A DNA stretch of 7,627 nt. It comes from DATNNN01 sp035601815. GTDB lineage: Bacteria; Pseudomonadota; Alphaproteobacteria; Rhizobiales; Xanthobacteraceae. Positions 6,511 through 7,627 of the stretch are shown here, piece after piece (within the stretch, counting starts at the first letter, position 1; every line of letters begins with the position of its first letter). The stretch is from NCBI GenBank assembly GCA_035601815.1, contig DATNNN010000055.1, positions 1 to 7,627 of the forward strand, given 5' to 3'. The position numbers and the translations under genes are program-made. Below the pieces are notes generated by a model, which ran no database searches, had not been told where the DNA came from, and saw only the letters and a program-made list of their open reading frames with translations.

Positions 6511-6526
6511 TTAAGCGAACGCTAAG
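6511..6526 (-). promoter_or_regulatory. CtrA-like box upstream of the histidine kinase gene
   Basis: Plus strand reads TTAA-GCGAACG-CTAAG; in the direction of the kinase gene it is TTAG-N7-TTAA, the same one-mismatch form of the CtrA pattern as the box upstream of the 67-aa gene. It lies 68 bases before the TTG start. The TTAA is also the centre of a 10-bp palindrome CGCTTAAGCG (6508-6517), and an imperfect direct repeat ACGCTTAAG / ACGCTAAG covers the element. A CcrM-type GAATC lies at 6493-6497 between box and gene. Confidence 0.42.
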
Positions 6527-6571
6527 GGCGTTTGCGCGGCGCCCACCTGTCGAGCGCGCGGACGGCGGCGG

Positions 6572-6590
6572 CGAATGGTGAACGAATGGT
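6572..6590. repeat. Direct repeat CGAATGGT, one helical turn apart
   Basis: CGAATGGT occurs at 6572-6579 and 6583-6590, an 11-bp period that would place both copies on the same face of the helix, as in tandem operator half-sites. No known regulator is recognised from it. Confidence 0.4.
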
Positions 6591-6617
6591 TACCGCATGC
6601 CGGCGCACGCGCCGCAC

Positions 6618-6638
6618 GGTGAAAAGAGTCTTTTCACC
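6618..6638. repeat. Perfect 21-bp palindrome with GANTC centre (operator candidate)
   Basis: Arms of 10 bases, GGTGAAAAGA and its exact complement, flank a single central G, so the middle reads GAGTC, a CcrM (GANTC) methylation site. No T-run follows on either strand and the centre leaves almost no loop, so a dimeric-repressor operator fits better than a terminator. It lies 116 bases before the DUF5330 ATG and 175 bases before the kinase TTG. The binding protein is unknown. Confidence 0.55.
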
Positions 6639-6754
6639 CTCGGAAAAATTCGACACAACCTTTCGCCGAAGGCCGAACGTTGCCGCAATGCTTGGGCGCT
6701 AAGGTCGGCCCCAGTGCGGCGAATGACAAGCCGCTGAAAACGAATCAGGGCGTC

Positions 6755-7171
6755 ATGTTCTTCCTGTTGCGTACCGCCTTCTGGCTGTCGATCGTGATCC
6801 TGCTGTTGCCGGCGGATCCGGCCAAGCGCGATTCGGCGAAGCCGCAGCTCGGCACTCTGGAAACGCTTGGCGTCGCCCAGGCCGCGATCGAGGACGCACG
6901 CGGCTTCTGTGCGCGGCGTCCGGAAGCGTGCGAGGCAGGCTCGCTCGCGCTCCATTCCTTCGGCGCGAAGGCGCAGTACGGTGCCAAGCTCGTCTACGAG
7001 TTTCTTTCCGATAAGCTCGGTGACGACCCCGCCAAGCAGGCGGAGGCGGGCGAGCGCCCCGGCCGTCATACGCTCACTCCGACCGACGTGTCGCCGGCAT
7101 GGAAGGCGGGCGAAACGCCTGCGAGCGACGAGCGCCGGCAGGTCCCCGTTCCGCCGCGCCGCCCGGCCTGA
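6755..7171 (+). CDS. DUF5330 family protein, membrane-anchored or exported
   Basis: A 138-residue protein matching the DUF5330 type found in Rhizobiales. It begins MFFLLRTAFWLSIVILLLP, an N-terminal hydrophobic helix (residues 2-19) that could be an uncleaved anchor. The core runs through LETLGVAQAAIEDARGFCARR and RPEACEAG with two cysteines (52 and 59) separated by six residues, then an amphipathic LALHSFGAKAQYGAKLVYEFL stretch (about 64-84). The C-terminal third is polar, with LTPTDVSPAW at about 107-116 and a Pro/Arg-rich end. The ATG at 6755 is preferred because it places the hydrophobic helix at the N-terminus; an open extension to about 6680 exists. The upstream ribosome site is weak (AGGG about 5 bases before). 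Function unknown. It precedes sufE by 64 bases on the same strand. Confidence 0.83.
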   Translation: MFFLLRTAFWLSIVILLLPADPAKRDSAKPQLGTLETLGVAQAAIEDARGFCARRPEACEAGSLALHSFGAKAQYGAKLVYEFLSDKLGDDPAKQAEAGERPGRHTLTPTDVSPAWKAGETPASDERRQVPVPPRRPA

Positions 7172-7192
7172 ATTCTTCCGGCAAATCTTGCG

Positions 7193-7221
7193 TTGCGCCG
7201 TCCGGCATCCACGCCCTATAT
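7193..7221 (+). promoter_or_regulatory. Possible sigma-70-type promoter before sufE
   Basis: TTGCGC (7193-7198), 17-base spacer, CTATAT (7216-7221). The -10 equals the rhizobial housekeeping consensus CTATAT; the -35 is a partial match to CTTGAC. Initiation about 7 bases downstream would start the transcript only some 8 bases before the sufE ATG and after its ribosome-binding site, which argues for caution. Confidence 0.3.
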
Positions 7222-7227
7222 GAAGGG
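7222..7227 (+). promoter_or_regulatory. Ribosome-binding site of sufE
   Basis: GAAGGG ends 8 bases before the ATG at 7236 and 11 before the adjacent in-frame ATG at 7239, so it favours the first of the two methionines. Confidence 0.55.
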
Positions 7228-7235
7228 TACGGTGC

Positions 7236-7627
7236 ATGATGACCATCGAGCGCATTCTCGAAGACTTCAACGTTCTCGATAGCTGGGACGACCGCTATCG
7301 CTACGTGATCGAGCTCGGCCGCGCGCTGCCGCCGTTTCCCGAGCCCGCGCGCAGCGACGCGAACAAGGTGCAGGGCTGCGCGAGTCAGGTGTGGCTCATC
7401 AGCGAAACGAAGCCCGCGCTCAATGGCGGCGGGCCGCGGCTCGAGTTCCAGGGCGACAGCGACGCGCACATCGTCAAGGGCTTGATCGCGATCCTGTTCG
7501 CGCTCTATTCGGGTCAGCCGGCGAGCAAGATCCTCGACACCGACGCGATCGCCGTGTTCGAGCGGCTCGGCCTGCGCGAGCACCTGACGCCGCAACGCTC
7601 GAACGGCTTTCGCTCTATGGTCGAGCG
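7236..7627 (+). CDS. sufE: SufE family cysteine desulfuration protein (3' end cut by window)
   Basis: SufE accepts persulfide sulfur from the cysteine desulfurase SufS and passes it to the SUF scaffold for iron-sulfur cluster assembly in the cytoplasm. The 130 readable residues align with the SufE family from end to end: ILEDFNVLDSWDDRYRYVIE at about 7-26, LPPFPEPAR at 31-39, then the signature NKVQGCASQVWL at about 43-54 with the acceptor cysteine at residue 48, equivalent to Cys51 of the E. coli protein. DSDAHIVKGLIAILFALYSG follows, then the C-terminal LREHLTPQRSNGFRSMVER. The frame is open to the window edge; given the usual length near 140 residues only around ten should be missing. ATG at 7236 is preferred over 7239 on spacing. 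No suf operon genes are visible, which is common for a stand-alone sufE in Rhizobiales. Confidence 0.95.
   Translation, partial: MMTIERILEDFNVLDSWDDRYRYVIELGRALPPFPEPARSDANKVQGCASQVWLISETKPALNGGGPRLEFQGDSDAHIVKGLIAILFALYSGQPASKILDTDAIAVFERLGLREHLTPQRSNGFRSMVE

Larger units (their letters stand above)
6443..6754. other. Divergent intergenic region between kinase and DUF5330 genes
   Basis: 312 bases with no convincing gene. It holds a hairpin next to the kinase start (6451-6473), a CtrA-like box (6511-6526), an 11-bp-phased direct repeat (6572-6590), a perfect 21-bp palindrome (6618-6638), and three GANTC sites (6493-6497, 6626-6630, 6742-6746), the last only 9 bases before the DUF5330 ATG. 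The reading frame of DUF5330 stays open back to an ATT/TTG area near 6680, but that extension lacks family resemblance. I could not assign a promoter for either divergent gene with confidence. Confidence 0.6.

Noticed and set aside
6618..6638. Palindrome read as an intrinsic terminator
   Set aside because: No T-run on either strand, virtually no loop, and it lies upstream of both divergent genes instead of downstream of one.
6642..6681. EcfG-type (GGAAC...CGTT) promoter upstream of DUF5330
   Set aside because: GGAAA and CGTT are present but roughly 30 bases apart, far more than the usual 16-18.
6590..7270. Minus-strand frame of 226 codons opposite DUF5330
   Set aside because: Antisense to the DUF5330 gene, with a basic and irregular translation; no start signal or family resemblance seen.

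Overview
The window looks like ordinary core chromosome of an alphaproteobacterium of the order Hyphomicrobiales (Rhizobiales), most likely near the Bradyrhizobiaceae/Xanthobacteraceae. This rests on high GC with strong GC-ending codons, TTG and GTG starts, and family content typical of that group (DUF1491, DUF5330, short membrane DUF1214 and DUF1254 proteins, a six-helix PAS histidine kinase). I see no transposase, integrase, tRNA, rRNA, CRISPR array or phage gene. The genus assignment is inference.

Layout. (1) Bases 2-3157, plus strand: the 3' nine-tenths or so of a bifunctional class A penicillin-binding protein (PBP1A family), then a coupled pair of small membrane-anchored proteins, DUF1214 followed by DUF1254, which overlap by 4 bases. 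(2) Bases 3175-6442, minus strand, read right to left: a membrane PAS histidine kinase (DivJ/PleC/PdhS type, best fit DivJ-like), overlapping by 8 bases with a membrane-anchored protein carrying two peptidoglycan-binding repeats, then after 25 bases DUF1491; after a 107-base gap comes a 67-residue basic-tailed small protein. The small gene converges on the DUF1254 gene with 17 bases between them. (3) Bases 6443-6754: a divergent intergenic region of 312 bases. (4) Bases 6755-7627, plus strand: a DUF5330 protein and the sulfur-transfer protein SufE, cut off by the window end.

How it fits together. Two envelope themes are present: peptidoglycan polymerisation and cross-linking (PBP1A) and periplasmic peptidoglycan recognition (the double-repeat protein), the latter translationally coupled to a kinase that resembles cell-cycle/polarity kinases. 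The regulatory DNA is consistent with cell-cycle control: both minus-strand promoter regions carry the same CtrA-like element (TTAG-N7-TTAA in the direction of transcription) at nearly the same distance (68 and 71 bases) from the start codon, and the larger intergenic region also has three GANTC (CcrM) sites, one at the exact centre of a perfect 21-bp palindrome. These regulatory readings are pattern-based and untested. No wholly new system is evident; the most worthwhile signals are these intergenic motifs and two RNA hairpins placed against translation starts in the kinase operon.
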